Shown: positions 8,239 to 16,677 of the stretch, piece after piece
Numbering within the stretch: position 1 is the stretch's first letter
How the letters are laid out: the number at the start of each line of letters is the position of its first letter
NCBI RefSeq assembly: GCF_015207875.1
Contig: NZ_JADEVZ010000052.1
Coordinates: 1-36,225 of the forward strand
Source: Dolichospermum sp. LEGE 00240
GTDB lineage: Bacteria > Cyanobacteriota > Cyanobacteriia > Cyanobacteriales > Nostocaceae
DNA length: 36,225 bases
Direction of reading: 5' to 3'
Notes under the pieces: model-generated
Seen by the model: the letters and a program-made list of their open reading frames with translations, nothing else
The model's database searches: none
What the model was told of the DNA's origin: nothing
Made by a program: the position numbers and the translations under genes

Positions 8239-8388
8239 AAGTAGTGAGACAGAATTAATTACACAATGTCATTGCGTTAGCGCAGCGTGGCGTTAGCCAT
8301 ATATAACGCAGTGAAATGAAGCGATTACAACCCTTGCGATTGCTTCGCTTCGCTCGCAATGACTGTAAATATTTTTGTCCAATTACTT
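8239..8388 (+). mobile_element. MITE family 4, copy A
   Basis: This 150-bp copy starts AAGTAGTGAGACAGAATTAA and ends with TTTGTCCAATTACTT. The two ends form an imperfect inverted repeat of about 35 bases, each leading into TCATTGCG or its complement. The interior has further palindromes (GTGGCGTTAGCC, GCGATTGCTTCGC) and no gene. Other copies are at 10105, 26195, 29307, 30994 (interrupted) and 33114 (inverted, tandem). Confidence 0.85.
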
Positions 8389-8497
8389 AGCCTTGCAAAG
8401 GGGAGAGTTAGGGTGAGGTTAAAACCAGAAATGCCATATATCAATATTACCCAAACCAGTCGGTTTTAACCGACTTCAGCTATTAGACAGGGAATTA

Positions 8498-8947
8498 ATT
8501 CCCTGGCTTCCTTCTTCCTGGCTTCCTTCTTCCTGGCTTCCTTCTTCCTGGCTTCCTTCTTCCTGGCTTCCTTCTTCCTGGCTTCCTTCTTCCTGGCTTC
8601 CTTCTTCCTGGCTTCCTTCTTCCTGGCTTCCTTCTTCCTGGCTTCCTTCTTCCTGGCTTCCTTCTTCCTGGCTTCCTTCTTCCTGGCTTCCTTCCTGGCT
8701 ACCTCCTGGCTTCTTCCTGGCTACCTCCTGGCTTCTTCCTGGCTACCTCCTGGCTTCTTCCTGGCTTCCTTCCTGGCTTCCTTCCTGGCTACCTCCTGGC
8801 TTCCTTCCTGGCTTCCTTCCTGGCTACCTCCTGGCTTCTTCCTGGCTTCCTTCCTGGCTACCTCCTGGCTTCGTTCCTGGCTTCGTTCCTGGCTTCGTTC
8901 CTGGCTTCGTTCCTGGCTTCGTTCCTGGCTTCTTCCTGGCTTCCTGA
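8498..8947. repeat. compound satellite of 15-, 22- and 12-bp units
   Basis: The array starts at the palindrome AATTAATTCCCTGG and continues with about 12 copies of GGCTTCCTTCTTCCT (8505 to about 8690). It then alternates GGCTACCTCCTGGCTTCTTC-type units with GGCTTCCTTCCT, and finishes with five copies of GGCTTCGTTCCT. All units share a CCTGGCT core. The minus strand is purine-rich. It begins 14 bases after the stop of the glycosyltransferase at 8962. A single seed-like copy of the unit is seen near 3905-3921. Confidence 0.95.
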
Positions 8948-8961
8948 TTTTATGATTTGGT

Positions 8962-10095
8962 TTAATGATCCCGCAAATATCCAGCCAAAGTCTTCTGAAA
9001 CTGCTCGAAACCAAAGGTATCAATAACCTGTTGACGCAAAGATTCGGGTTGATACATTAAAGGATTAGGATATGTACTTTGTAAAATTTGAATAATAGTT
9101 TGAGCAATTTCATCTACATCATCAGGATTTACCAATGCCCCTAGTTTACCATGACAAAGCGCGTCCGTAGCACCATCTTGATTACCTCCCAATACAGGTT
9201 TACCACAGGCTAGGGCTTCTAAGTAGACAATACCAAATCCTTCTTTTTTACTCGGCATAGCAAAAATATCACAGAGATTGTAGTAATCACACAGTTGTTC
9301 ATCAGGAATAAATCCAGCTAAGGTGACACAATCTTGTAATCCGAGTTGGGTAATTAATTGCTTAATTCTAGTTTCGTCATTTCCTTTACCCACAAGAATG
9401 TAGTGAATATCGGGAATTTGCTGACGAATTTGAGGAAGTGCTTGAAGAATTTGGTCATAACCCTTATAGCCTTCAACCTTTGCTAGTCGAGCTACAGTTA
9501 ATACTATAGGTTGTTCCCGCCTTAGTCCATATTTTTCTAATAAATAAGTAGGTTTTGGGGCTAATTGAAAGCGACTAGGTTCAAACTGGCATGGTAAGAT
9601 AACAATTTTATTCGGGTCAAGATTTTGTTCTTTGATCAGGCGATCGCGCGTGTAACTGCTAATTGCTAAAATCAGGTCTGCATGATGTAAAGCTGTTTGC
9701 AAAGCTGAGTTTTTGATATCCCAGGCTTCGATACCATAAGCAGTTGTCCAATAAGGGATATTTGTCAACCGTTTTAGCCAGTAGGCTGCAACAGTAAAAT
9801 TCAGGTGGCCAGTAATGATTAATTTTGGGCGTTTCCAGATTCCCCAACCAATTAGCTGGGCTGCAAATGCAATTGTTCTCAGTGGTAATGGTATAGATCC
9901 AGCAAAGTGAAACCTAGTAGGGGCTAGGGTTGAGAAGTTGGGTGAGGAATGTCTATCATGTTTGATAAAGATATCATAGTCAGTATCAGGATAGGTATTT
10001 TGAATGGCTTGGAGGAAAAAACAGCAGTATGTTTGAATGCCCCCTGTAAATTCAAATATGTTGGGAAACCAGAGGTGAAGATTATTTTTATTCAT
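8962..10095 (-). CDS. GT4-family glycosyltransferase
   Basis: The protein has 377 residues. The N-terminus has the loop FTGGIQTYCCFFLQAI, and the middle has ILTVARL-type strand VLTVARLAKVEGYKGYDQIL. The donor site is seen as GFIPDEQLCDYYNLCDIFAMPSKKEGFGIVYLEALACGKPV, here noted as the E-x7-E region at about residues 300-308. It should add one sugar to the lipid-linked repeat unit. The start ATG is separated by only 9 bases from MITE copy B. Before that insertion, the stop of the upstream glycosyltransferase (10259) would have lain 9 bases from this ATG, so the gene was part of the same operon. No ribosome-binding site is visible in the 9 bases. Confidence 0.9.
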   Translation of the reverse strand: MNKNNLHLWFPNIFEFTGGIQTYCCFFLQAIQNTYPDTDYDIFIKHDRHSSPNFSTLAPTRFHFAGSIPLPLRTIAFAAQLIGWGIWKRPKLIITGHLNFTVAAYWLKRLTNIPYWTTAYGIEAWDIKNSALQTALHHADLILAISSYTRDRLIKEQNLDPNKIVILPCQFEPSRFQLAPKPTYLLEKYGLRREQPIVLTVARLAKVEGYKGYDQILQALPQIRQQIPDIHYILVGKGNDETRIKQLITQLGLQDCVTLAGFIPDEQLCDYYNLCDIFAMPSKKEGFGIVYLEALACGKPVLGGNQDGATDALCHGKLGALVNPDDVDEIAQTIIQILQSTYPNPLMYQPESLRQQVIDTFGFEQFQKTLAGYLRDH

Positions 10096-10104
10096 AGATA
10101 ATAT

Positions 10105-10249
10105 AAGTAGTGAGACAGAATTAATTACACAATGTCATTGCGTAAGCGTGGCGTTAGCCATATGGAACGAAGTGAAATGAAGCAATCGCCAGGGTTGTGA
10201 TTGCTTCCCTTCCCTCGCAATGACTGTAAATATTTTTTTCCAATTACTT
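10105..10249 (+). mobile_element. MITE family 4, copy B, with 9-bp target duplication
   Basis: This 145-bp copy is bounded by AGATAATAT on both sides (10096-10104 and 10250-10258), a perfect 9-bp direct duplication. The left duplicate touches the ATG of the downstream gene and the right one touches the stop codon of the upstream gene. The insertion therefore occupies exactly a former 9-base intergenic gap. Confidence 0.92.
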
Positions 10250-10258
10250 AGATAATAT

Positions 10259-11437
10259 TTATTTCTTACATATCGCCGCCAATGCTTCCTTTAAGCCGGA
10301 AATTATCCTATCATAACAGTAGTCTCTGACAATGATTTTACTTTCTTCTCCCCATCGTTTCAAGCGATAATGATCAGCCAAAGCCTCTTTAAGACTAGCA
10401 GTAAGATCCTCTACATTTCCTGCCTCAAAAATTAAACCATTCTTTCTATGTTTAACCAAATCAGCCGCACAACCAACATGACTGCTAACAATTACAGGAC
10501 ATCCCATACACATCGCTTCATTAATTGCTAATCCCCATGTTTCATCACTACCATAACTAGGCAAAACAAAAACATCAGAACTAGCATAAGTACGCGGCAT
10601 TAGGGATTGATTTTGAAATGGGGCAAAGTAAATTTGCTTATGATGCTTAGATAAATCTCGCATTTCTGAGTCTAAATTGCCGGCACCAACTAATAGCAGG
10701 GACACTGATTTTAATTGTGCATTGATAAAAGCCTGAATTAGATCCAAAGGACGCTTTTTATCTTCAAATTTGCCAGCAAAAAGGATTACCATATTTTTGG
10801 TAGGGATACCTAATTCTTGTTTCCAATTTTTTGCTTGACTAGATATCTCATTAGTCATGGCAGAAAATCGTTTATTATCAATAGCATGGGGAGCGAAAAA
10901 TAATTTACTCTCTAAAACAGAATGATATTTAAAGTATTCATAATTGGCTTTACCAACATATAAACAAGCATCAAAATTTTCAAAAATTTTGGCAATAAAT
11001 AGCTTTTTAATCTGACTTTTAAAATTATTTTTTGCCTGAATTCGATGGGAATCACCACGAAATATCATGGGAATATTAATATTTCTCATCTGCCAAATAA
11101 AACTATACATACTTGCGTAGTTATAGGAGACTGTCAGCAATATAGCATCTGGTTGAAATGTTAAAACTTGCTGAGTAAGATTAGGATTTTGCAAGCCAAA
11201 GATATGATGAGTACCACGATTCTTACTAATGTTAGGCACAAATTCAAAGTCATAACCATCTAGTAATGGAATATCCCATTTTAACGATTGCTTAAATCCT
11301 GGATCAATCTGATTTGTAATGCCAAAATCCCATAAATAAAATACTTTAATATTAAAATTACAGTCTTCAGCCAGACACCGAAAAAGTGGCGCGTAATACT
11401 GAATTGGATGAGATGCAATAATTGCTAAATTTGTCAT
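10259..11437 (-). CDS. GT4-family glycosyltransferase
   Basis: The protein has 392 residues. The N-terminus (ASHPIQYYAPLFRCLAED) is typical of GT4 enzymes of O-antigen and capsule clusters. The C-terminal domain has VILFAGKFEDKKRPLDLIQA and SSDVFVLPSYGSDETWGLAINEAMCMGCPVI, noted here as overlapping segments of the donor-binding site with its Glu pair, then GCAADLV. Its ATG overlaps the polymerase stop by one base (TAATG), indicating coupled translation. MITE copy B follows its stop immediately and may weaken expression of the gene beyond. Sugar and linkage specificity are not readable. Confidence 0.88.
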   Translation of the reverse strand: MTNLAIIASHPIQYYAPLFRCLAEDCNFNIKVFYLWDFGITNQIDPGFKQSLKWDIPLLDGYDFEFVPNISKNRGTHHIFGLQNPNLTQQVLTFQPDAILLTVSYNYASMYSFIWQMRNINIPMIFRGDSHRIQAKNNFKSQIKKLFIAKIFENFDACLYVGKANYEYFKYHSVLESKLFFAPHAIDNKRFSAMTNEISSQAKNWKQELGIPTKNMVILFAGKFEDKKRPLDLIQAFINAQLKSVSLLLVGAGNLDSEMRDLSKHHKQIYFAPFQNQSLMPRTYASSDVFVLPSYGSDETWGLAINEAMCMGCPVIVSSHVGCAADLVKHRKNGLIFEAGNVEDLTASLKEALADHYRLKRWGEESKIIVRDYCYDRIISGLKEALAAICKK

Positions 11438-12909
11438 TAATTTTCTGTAGCTTCTATTTTTTGAACTTTGGTCAAGAAAAATAAGAATATAAATAATGTT
11501 ACTGATGATTGAAATAAAGCAGCTACATAAACCCCTGCTGTAAGTTCTGTTTGAAATGCATAACTAAAAAATAAAATTGCCAATAAATAACGGTCGCTAA
11601 ATACAGGAGCGTTTATGCTAATTAAGCCTATGTATCCATAGACAGCACCACAAATGCAAGCTAGTAAACCACAACCCAAGAGACCAAAATTTGCATATGC
11701 TTCTGCTAATAATCCCCATCCAATAGTTGTAGTTAATGTATCTTCACGAGTTTGTCTACCATAATAGACGTTGAGGATAGTTGTTCCTTCATGGCTAATT
11801 ATCTTATTAGGGTTAAAGATCCGAGGGATAAGTAATTGAGGAATAATACTATAGGTAGAACCATAAAGTAGTGGCTGTCCAAGTTTTGTTGATGACTGGG
11901 TTAATAATAGCTGTTGAATAACACTAGAGCGTTCAATAATTGACTGACCAGAGTTACCAGATTCTTCTTTTTGAGAAAATAAACCTTTAAGTCCGAAATC
12001 AAACCATTCTCCAAATATAGCTGGATATTGCCAAGGTTGAATAGCAATTGTTTGATGCCAGTATAACTGTCTCATAGAAGCTTTGCCTGTATGTAGTACG
12101 GCAAATAAGCTAAATATAATTACAGCAAAAATCACTGGGAATTTATTTTTACCTATAGAGTAACTAATAATTGCGATTAAAAATAAGGATAGGGAACCAA
12201 TTAATAAAAAACCAATAGCACTGCTAATTATATTTGCAGTTAACAAGACAAGGTACAAAATTTTGTTAATTTGAGATAATTTACCTTTACCAAATCTATA
12301 AGACATTGCGAAAGTAGCGATGGCTGATAAACCTAGTATTGCACCTCGAATTATAGAAAACGTCCCTCCATCCAAATATAACGAAATATACGGAATAAAT
12401 ATAGTAAATAAATTTGATATAAATAAAACTCCTAGAAAAATATTCTCACCTTTGTGTATTTCTATGGTTCTATAGTAAGCTTTTGGCTGTGGAAACCTTT
12501 TAACAAATTGATACCAAATTAAGGTAGACAATAAGAGAAACCCAGTAACAGTCATACTTGCAAAGAATCTCTCCGAATTACTATATTTAAATACTCCAGG
12601 ACTTTCTAAAAGTAAAGGCAGAGCGGAAGTCCAGAAATAAGTGACAGAAAAAATTGGGAAAATTGGCATACCAAATGCTTTACCCGCACACCAAAGATAA
12701 ACTGAAAGTAGGGAAGCGGCTGAAATCGCCAGAGATCCAAATACATCTTCGAGAGATATTGTTTTATTAAAATAAACTTTGGAAAATACGAATGCAGTAT
12801 AAGCGATGATTATAATCCAGAAAAATGGCAATAGCTGACGTTGACTCTTACGAGAATTTATCTTTGCTTGTAGGTTATTTTGGGTTAGTGCTGGTAATTG
12901 TTTAAGCAT
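11437..12909 (-). CDS. Wzy-like polysaccharide polymerase (O-antigen polymerase family)
   Basis: The protein has 490 residues and is strongly hydrophobic, with about 11-12 probable membrane segments, for example near residues 28-45, 60-75, 118-133, 155-175, 215-235 and 250-265. A long hydrophilic loop between about residues 285 and 390 (SSTKLGQPLLYGSTYSIIPQ, then ILNVYYGRQTREDTLTTTIG) matches the large periplasmic loop of Wzy proteins. Sequence is poorly conserved in this family, so the call rests on topology, the loop position and its place between glycosyltransferases. It would join repeat units at the outer face of the plasma membrane. It starts 6 bases after the stop of the glycosyltransferase at 12916. 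Confidence 0.8.
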   Translation of the reverse strand: MLKQLPALTQNNLQAKINSRKSQRQLLPFFWIIIIAYTAFVFSKVYFNKTISLEDVFGSLAISAASLLSVYLWCAGKAFGMPIFPIFSVTYFWTSALPLLLESPGVFKYSNSERFFASMTVTGFLLLSTLIWYQFVKRFPQPKAYYRTIEIHKGENIFLGVLFISNLFTIFIPYISLYLDGGTFSIIRGAILGLSAIATFAMSYRFGKGKLSQINKILYLVLLTANIISSAIGFLLIGSLSLFLIAIISYSIGKNKFPVIFAVIIFSLFAVLHTGKASMRQLYWHQTIAIQPWQYPAIFGEWFDFGLKGLFSQKEESGNSGQSIIERSSVIQQLLLTQSSTKLGQPLLYGSTYSIIPQLLIPRIFNPNKIISHEGTTILNVYYGRQTREDTLTTTIGWGLLAEAYANFGLLGCGLLACICGAVYGYIGLISINAPVFSDRYLLAILFFSYAFQTELTAGVYVAALFQSSVTLFIFLFFLTKVQKIEATEN

Positions 12910-12915
12910 AAATAT

Positions 12916-14226
12916 TTAAGAAGATATATATCGATCAAAAACATGGCACAGATAGCGGGTCATTTCTTTGGCTGTATAGGGTTTAAAAGCCTGCCAATCT
13001 GTCGCAGAAGTATAGTTTTGAGACTGAGATAGTAACCAGTCAATTTTATCTATTAGCGGGTCTACAAGGTTTGTTGTAGCAGTGTCACTAAATGTCACTA
13101 CTTGTCCTGCTTGACAACTTTCTAGTAAATTGACTACCAAGCTTTGTTCATGTAGAATTGCTAAGATTGGCTTCTGGGCGAGGATACATGGATAGACTTT
13201 AGATGCTGAATAGCCTGGATCATCAGATCCAATTATTAAAATCCCATGACTATCTTTTAAAACTTGCAAGGCTTCAAAGTAAGGGATACGTTGTGGATAT
13301 TCAGTTATTATATCCTCTAAATTATAGGATTTGGCCATCGCCTCTATTTCCTTATTGTTGTCAAAAATTGAATATTTCGTGCCAACAAAATGAATTTTAA
13401 TTTTTTGCCAAATTTCGGAATTGTGCTGACGATGTTTTTGAATTGTAGCAAAAAGGGATTTGAGACTAAAATACATAGCCTCAAAACACCTACCCACATA
13501 AACCCAATGTTGGTAACCATCATGAGGATCAAATATTTTCTGTTGGCTATTCAGTTTAGGTAATATATCAAAATCTTTTTCAGGTGCGCCGAAGGGGAGA
13601 ACAGAAAACTTCTCTTCCTTGAGCCAGGGATATCGCTGCATTAATACCTTGGGATATTCTGGCGAAACACTGGTTATATGGCAGGCTTTAGCCAAGGTCA
13701 AGGGTTCTAAAATCTTAGCAAAAGACTGGGCGACTGCATATTTTAGTTTGCCACCGGGGGGTGTGTTTTGAGTGCGATCGTAATAATCACTTAACCAAGG
13801 ATCTTGAAAGTCTAAAATATAAGGAATTTTATATTTCTCTAGCCAGTAGCGACCAAGGGGCATGGTCAAAAAAACTGTATTTGAGAAATAAACTATATCA
13901 AAATAATTTTTTTCAAAATATTTAGTTGTTGCTTTAATTAAAAAAGGTATGCATCTAAAAGCTAAATTCCCCAGCTTTAATTTTCTAGATATTTTCGGAG
14001 AAATAGCCGATGATCGAATAACTTCAATGTTTGCTGGAACCGTCAAATTTAGGTTGGGATCATATATTCCTTCTATAAAATCTGGTTCGATACATAGAAC
14101 AGTTACATCCCATCCAAATTCTTCAAAGTATGGCAGTGCCATTCTAATACGCTGATGATCCGCAGCGTTAATTGGTGGGAAATGGGGGCTAACAATAAGA
14201 ACTCGATGAATCAAGGCTTTTTTCAC
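12916..14226 (-). CDS. GT4-like glycosyltransferase
   Basis: The protein has 436 residues. The N-terminus VLIVSPHFPPINAADHQRIR, followed by WDVTVLCIEPDF, is the Rossmann half of GT4 enzymes. The second half has HWVYVGRCFEAMYFSLKSLF and YPQRIPYFEALQVLKDSHG. The final motif, SASKVYPCILAQKPILAIL, replaces the usual E-x7-E helix in this subfamily. The start is GTG (GTGAAAAAAGCC), without a clear Shine-Dalgarno site. It lies about 90 bases past the decayed acyltransferase and heads a tight run with the polymerase and two further glycosyltransferases, so it is probably the first working gene of that operon. Confidence 0.82.
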   Translation of the reverse strand: MKKALIHRVLIVSPHFPPINAADHQRIRMALPYFEEFGWDVTVLCIEPDFIEGIYDPNLNLTVPANIEVIRSSAISPKISRKLKLGNLAFRCIPFLIKATTKYFEKNYFDIVYFSNTVFLTMPLGRYWLEKYKIPYILDFQDPWLSDYYDRTQNTPPGGKLKYAVAQSFAKILEPLTLAKACHITSVSPEYPKVLMQRYPWLKEEKFSVLPFGAPEKDFDILPKLNSQQKIFDPHDGYQHWVYVGRCFEAMYFSLKSLFATIQKHRQHNSEIWQKIKIHFVGTKYSIFDNNKEIEAMAKSYNLEDIITEYPQRIPYFEALQVLKDSHGILIIGSDDPGYSASKVYPCILAQKPILAILHEQSLVVNLLESCQAGQVVTFSDTATTNLVDPLIDKIDWLLSQSQNYTSATDWQAFKPYTAKEMTRYLCHVFDRYISS

Positions 14227-14316
14227 AAGAATGAGGCTCTCAATAATTTTGAATCAGGGTTTTCATAAAAATAACCGAAAAACCAAACAAGTTCGGTCAT
14301 CGCTAATGTCATAAAC

Positions 14317-14900
14317 TTATTTTATAAAACGTTTCTTTAAAAAGATTAACACTGGTAACTCAACATATGAGTATGTGATCCTGAAGCAACCACAAGCGCA
14401 AACAAAATATTTGATGCCCAAAATCCACCTATCAATTCATCCACTCTGAGATGTTTCATGAATTTTGACAAAGCCGAAAGAGCTGGTCTGTGGGTTAAAT
14501 ATACTGAATATGATGCTTCTCTTAGTAGTATCATACCAGATAATAGTACATGGCGGTTAATTATACTTGTACCTTGTACAAGGTACTCATAGTTGAGATC
14601 CTTATTTATTTTCCATATATCAAGAAAGGCAAGGCATAAAATTAAAATCGTTGAAATTATCCCATATATCAATACATGAATACCAGTTAATAAATTAAAA
14701 ATTTGAATATTATAGTATTGAGAAAAACCGGACAATGCTATAAGAAAAAAACAAAAAAATACCGTTGTTTTTATGGGTTTAATAGATATTTTAAACCTTG
14801 GTTGAAATTTAGTTTTATTTGCAATTATTATTTTCGCAGCTATACATCCGAATATAAATTCTATATTTTGAGGATGTATCAATACTCTAATAAGAGGAAG
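14317..14900 (-). pseudogene. remnant of an acyltransferase-3 (OafA/YrhL-type) membrane O-acyltransferase
   Basis: The open frame from 14900 reads LIHPQNIEFIFGCIAAK, then several hydrophobic segments, then SYSVYLTHRPALSALSK. These are C-terminal landmarks of acyltransferase-3 proteins. A TAG at 14901-14903 closes the frame upstream, and the N-terminal half, including the catalytic His region, is missing. Near 14380-14390 the frame drifts into SHTHMLSYQC and stops at 14346. A -1 shift restores TYSYVELPVLIFLKKRF and a stop at 14317, the normal end of such proteins. The gene is therefore both truncated and frameshifted. An intact version would have O-acetylated the polymer. Confidence 0.75.
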
Positions 14901-14993
14901 CTAATACAAAACTAAAAAAAGTAAGATAAGAACATCAAAAATCAACTCCTAATACTTGATATTGGGGAGCAGTTTTACACTGAACTGCATTAT

Positions 14994-15809
14994 TTAGTGG
15001 GGTAAGAATAGACCATTAGTGTGATACGGAAATTCTATCGGTGAATAAAGCTTTCCATTTGGTTTAAAGAGATAACACTTATAGCAAAATTGACCTAAAT
15101 ATTCTCGAACCCTTTTACTATTGTCTCCAGATATTTCAACATACAATGCCTTGATTGATTTGCGTTTTAGCAAGTCCTATGCCCCTTGCAATGCAGGAAC
15201 TTCATAGCCTTCTACATCTAATGTCCATAGATCTACACTGGAAATGCCCCTTGATTTTAATTCATTAGCCAACATCACGATTTCGATTAATTCACCTTCT
15301 GTTTCGGAAATTTGGCTTTGTGCTCCATGTTGATGCTCGTCTCCCATAGAACATAGACGCAGCTGGGCAGGTGCATTTCCTAGACCCGCACGAATTAATT
15401 CAACAGGAAGATATTGGTTAAATTCCAAACATTCTTGCAACCACTCTGAGGCTTCTTTTCCCGGCTCAAATGCTAAAACTTTGCCCTGTGGAATATATTG
15501 AGCTAAATACATGAGCATTTGTCCAATACTAGCGCCAGAGTCAATCACAATGCCATTTGTTGGTAAGAATTTTTTTGCCCAATTTAAAAAAGGTGCGCCT
15601 TCATACTTGCCATAAACGATCCATCTGTGTGTGGGATTTGCTAAATCTAATTTCCAAGGAATTCCCGCGCCTGTGTTTGTCCAACAAATACTGTGGCTTG
15701 CGATCGCCCCACCGAAAAGACGCTCACAAATGCCTAATTTATGGGGGAAGTCAACAGGTTGTAGCCAAATCAGAGGTATTGGTAGGGAAATTGTTTTGGT
15801 TTTAGTCAT
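14994..15809 (-). pseudogene. FkbM-family methyltransferase interrupted by an in-frame TAG
   Basis: From the ATG at 15809 the frame encodes 210 residues of an FkbM S-adenosylmethionine methyltransferase, including IVIDSGASIGQMLMYLAQYI (SAM-binding loop), VLAFEPGKEASEWL and LWTLDVEGYEVPALQGA. A TAG at 15177-15179 ends it. The same frame then continues for 60 codons with DLLKRKSIKALYVEISGDN and YLFKPNGKLYS, ending TAA at 14994. Family members continue through exactly such a segment after the VEGYE motif. One substitution (for example GAG to TAG) explains the break. The shorter product keeps the SAM site but lacks the last helix and strand. The gene starts 17 bases after the intact fkbM-like gene at 15827. 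Confidence 0.85.
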
Positions 15810-15826
15810 CTTTATATTGCCGATTA

Positions 15827-16660
15827 TTAAGGAAATTTAGCAATCAAATGGCACACTTCAGGATCGGATTGAGGATTAGGAGCAAAACCAGTTTCCAGCA
15901 CAGAAACTTGATAACCTAACTCTCTGAGTATAGAAGTACAATCATTTGCTAACAAAGGAGAATGTGCTTCAATCAACAGTAGGGGATGATACTTACAAAG
16001 CATTTCCCTTGCACCTTTGAGAACTTGAACTTCTGCGCCTTCTACATCAATTTTGATTACTTGTGGAGCAGGAATTGTTTCTTCACTGACTAAACTATCC
16101 AATTTACGGATAGGAACTGTTAACAAGTCAGTTCCTTTAACCTCAGCTTGAAAAGAACTATTTTCTAGTTTTCCCATACTCGCTTCTGGCATCACATAAA
16201 ATTCCACAAAACCATCCTCTTCTCCGACTGCTATGGACTCTAATCTTAGAGGAAGCTGAGGGTTAACTTCTGCTAATCGGCGAAGTTGACTAATGTTTGC
16301 TGGTAGCGGTTCAAAAGTAATGACCAATTTAGCGCCCGCTAAGGCAAAAACACTACTAAAAAAGCCTCGATAACCGCCAATATCATAGCAAATATCTCCT
16401 GGCTGCACTGAATTGGCAAGAACTAGCGCGAAATCTGGTTCATAAGTACCAGACCAAATAGCCTTATCTTCGGGAAGCTTAACGGGATATTTTAACCCTT
16501 TGGCTGGACCTGCATTAATTAGATGAATAAATTCTTGCCCTGCTAAAAATTTAGCAAAAAACCAGCGTTGTAAATTAGATATAATCGGAATGTGTTTAAT
16601 CCATCCACGAAATTGCCAAGGTAAAATATTAACACTTGATTGTAACAGGTTACTAATCAT
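15827..16660 (-). CDS. FkbM-family methyltransferase
   Basis: The protein has 277 residues. The SAM-binding region is GDICYDIGGYRGFFSSVFAL (about residues 92-111), then LVITFEPLPANISQL. The FkbM hallmark VIKIDVEGAEVQVLKGARE and LLIEAHSPLL follow. FkbM proteins O-methylate sugars or polyketides, and in this context methylation of a glycan hydroxyl is likely. The ATG at 16660 lies 17 bases from the stop of the glycosyltransferase at 16678, and a related but broken copy follows, suggesting an old tandem pair. Target position is unknown. Confidence 0.87.
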   Translation of the reverse strand: MISNLLQSSVNILPWQFRGWIKHIPIISNLQRWFFAKFLAGQEFIHLINAGPAKGLKYPVKLPEDKAIWSGTYEPDFALVLANSVQPGDICYDIGGYRGFFSSVFALAGAKLVITFEPLPANISQLRRLAEVNPQLPLRLESIAVGEEDGFVEFYVMPEASMGKLENSSFQAEVKGTDLLTVPIRKLDSLVSEETIPAPQVIKIDVEGAEVQVLKGAREMLCKYHPLLLIEAHSPLLANDCTSILRELGYQVSVLETGFAPNPQSDPEVCHLIAKFP

Positions 16661-16677
16661 ATTTCTCAGACATCCTC

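Noticed and set aside
8721-9023. 100-residue minus-strand frame of RSQE/KEARK repeats
   Set aside because: It starts within the glycosyltransferase in another frame and is otherwise a translation of the satellite array.
15177-15179. Programmed amber read-through or pyrrolysine insertion in the FkbM gene
   Set aside because: No stem-loop or other read-through signal is apparent next to the codon, and cyanobacteria are not known to use pyrrolysine. A point mutation is simpler.
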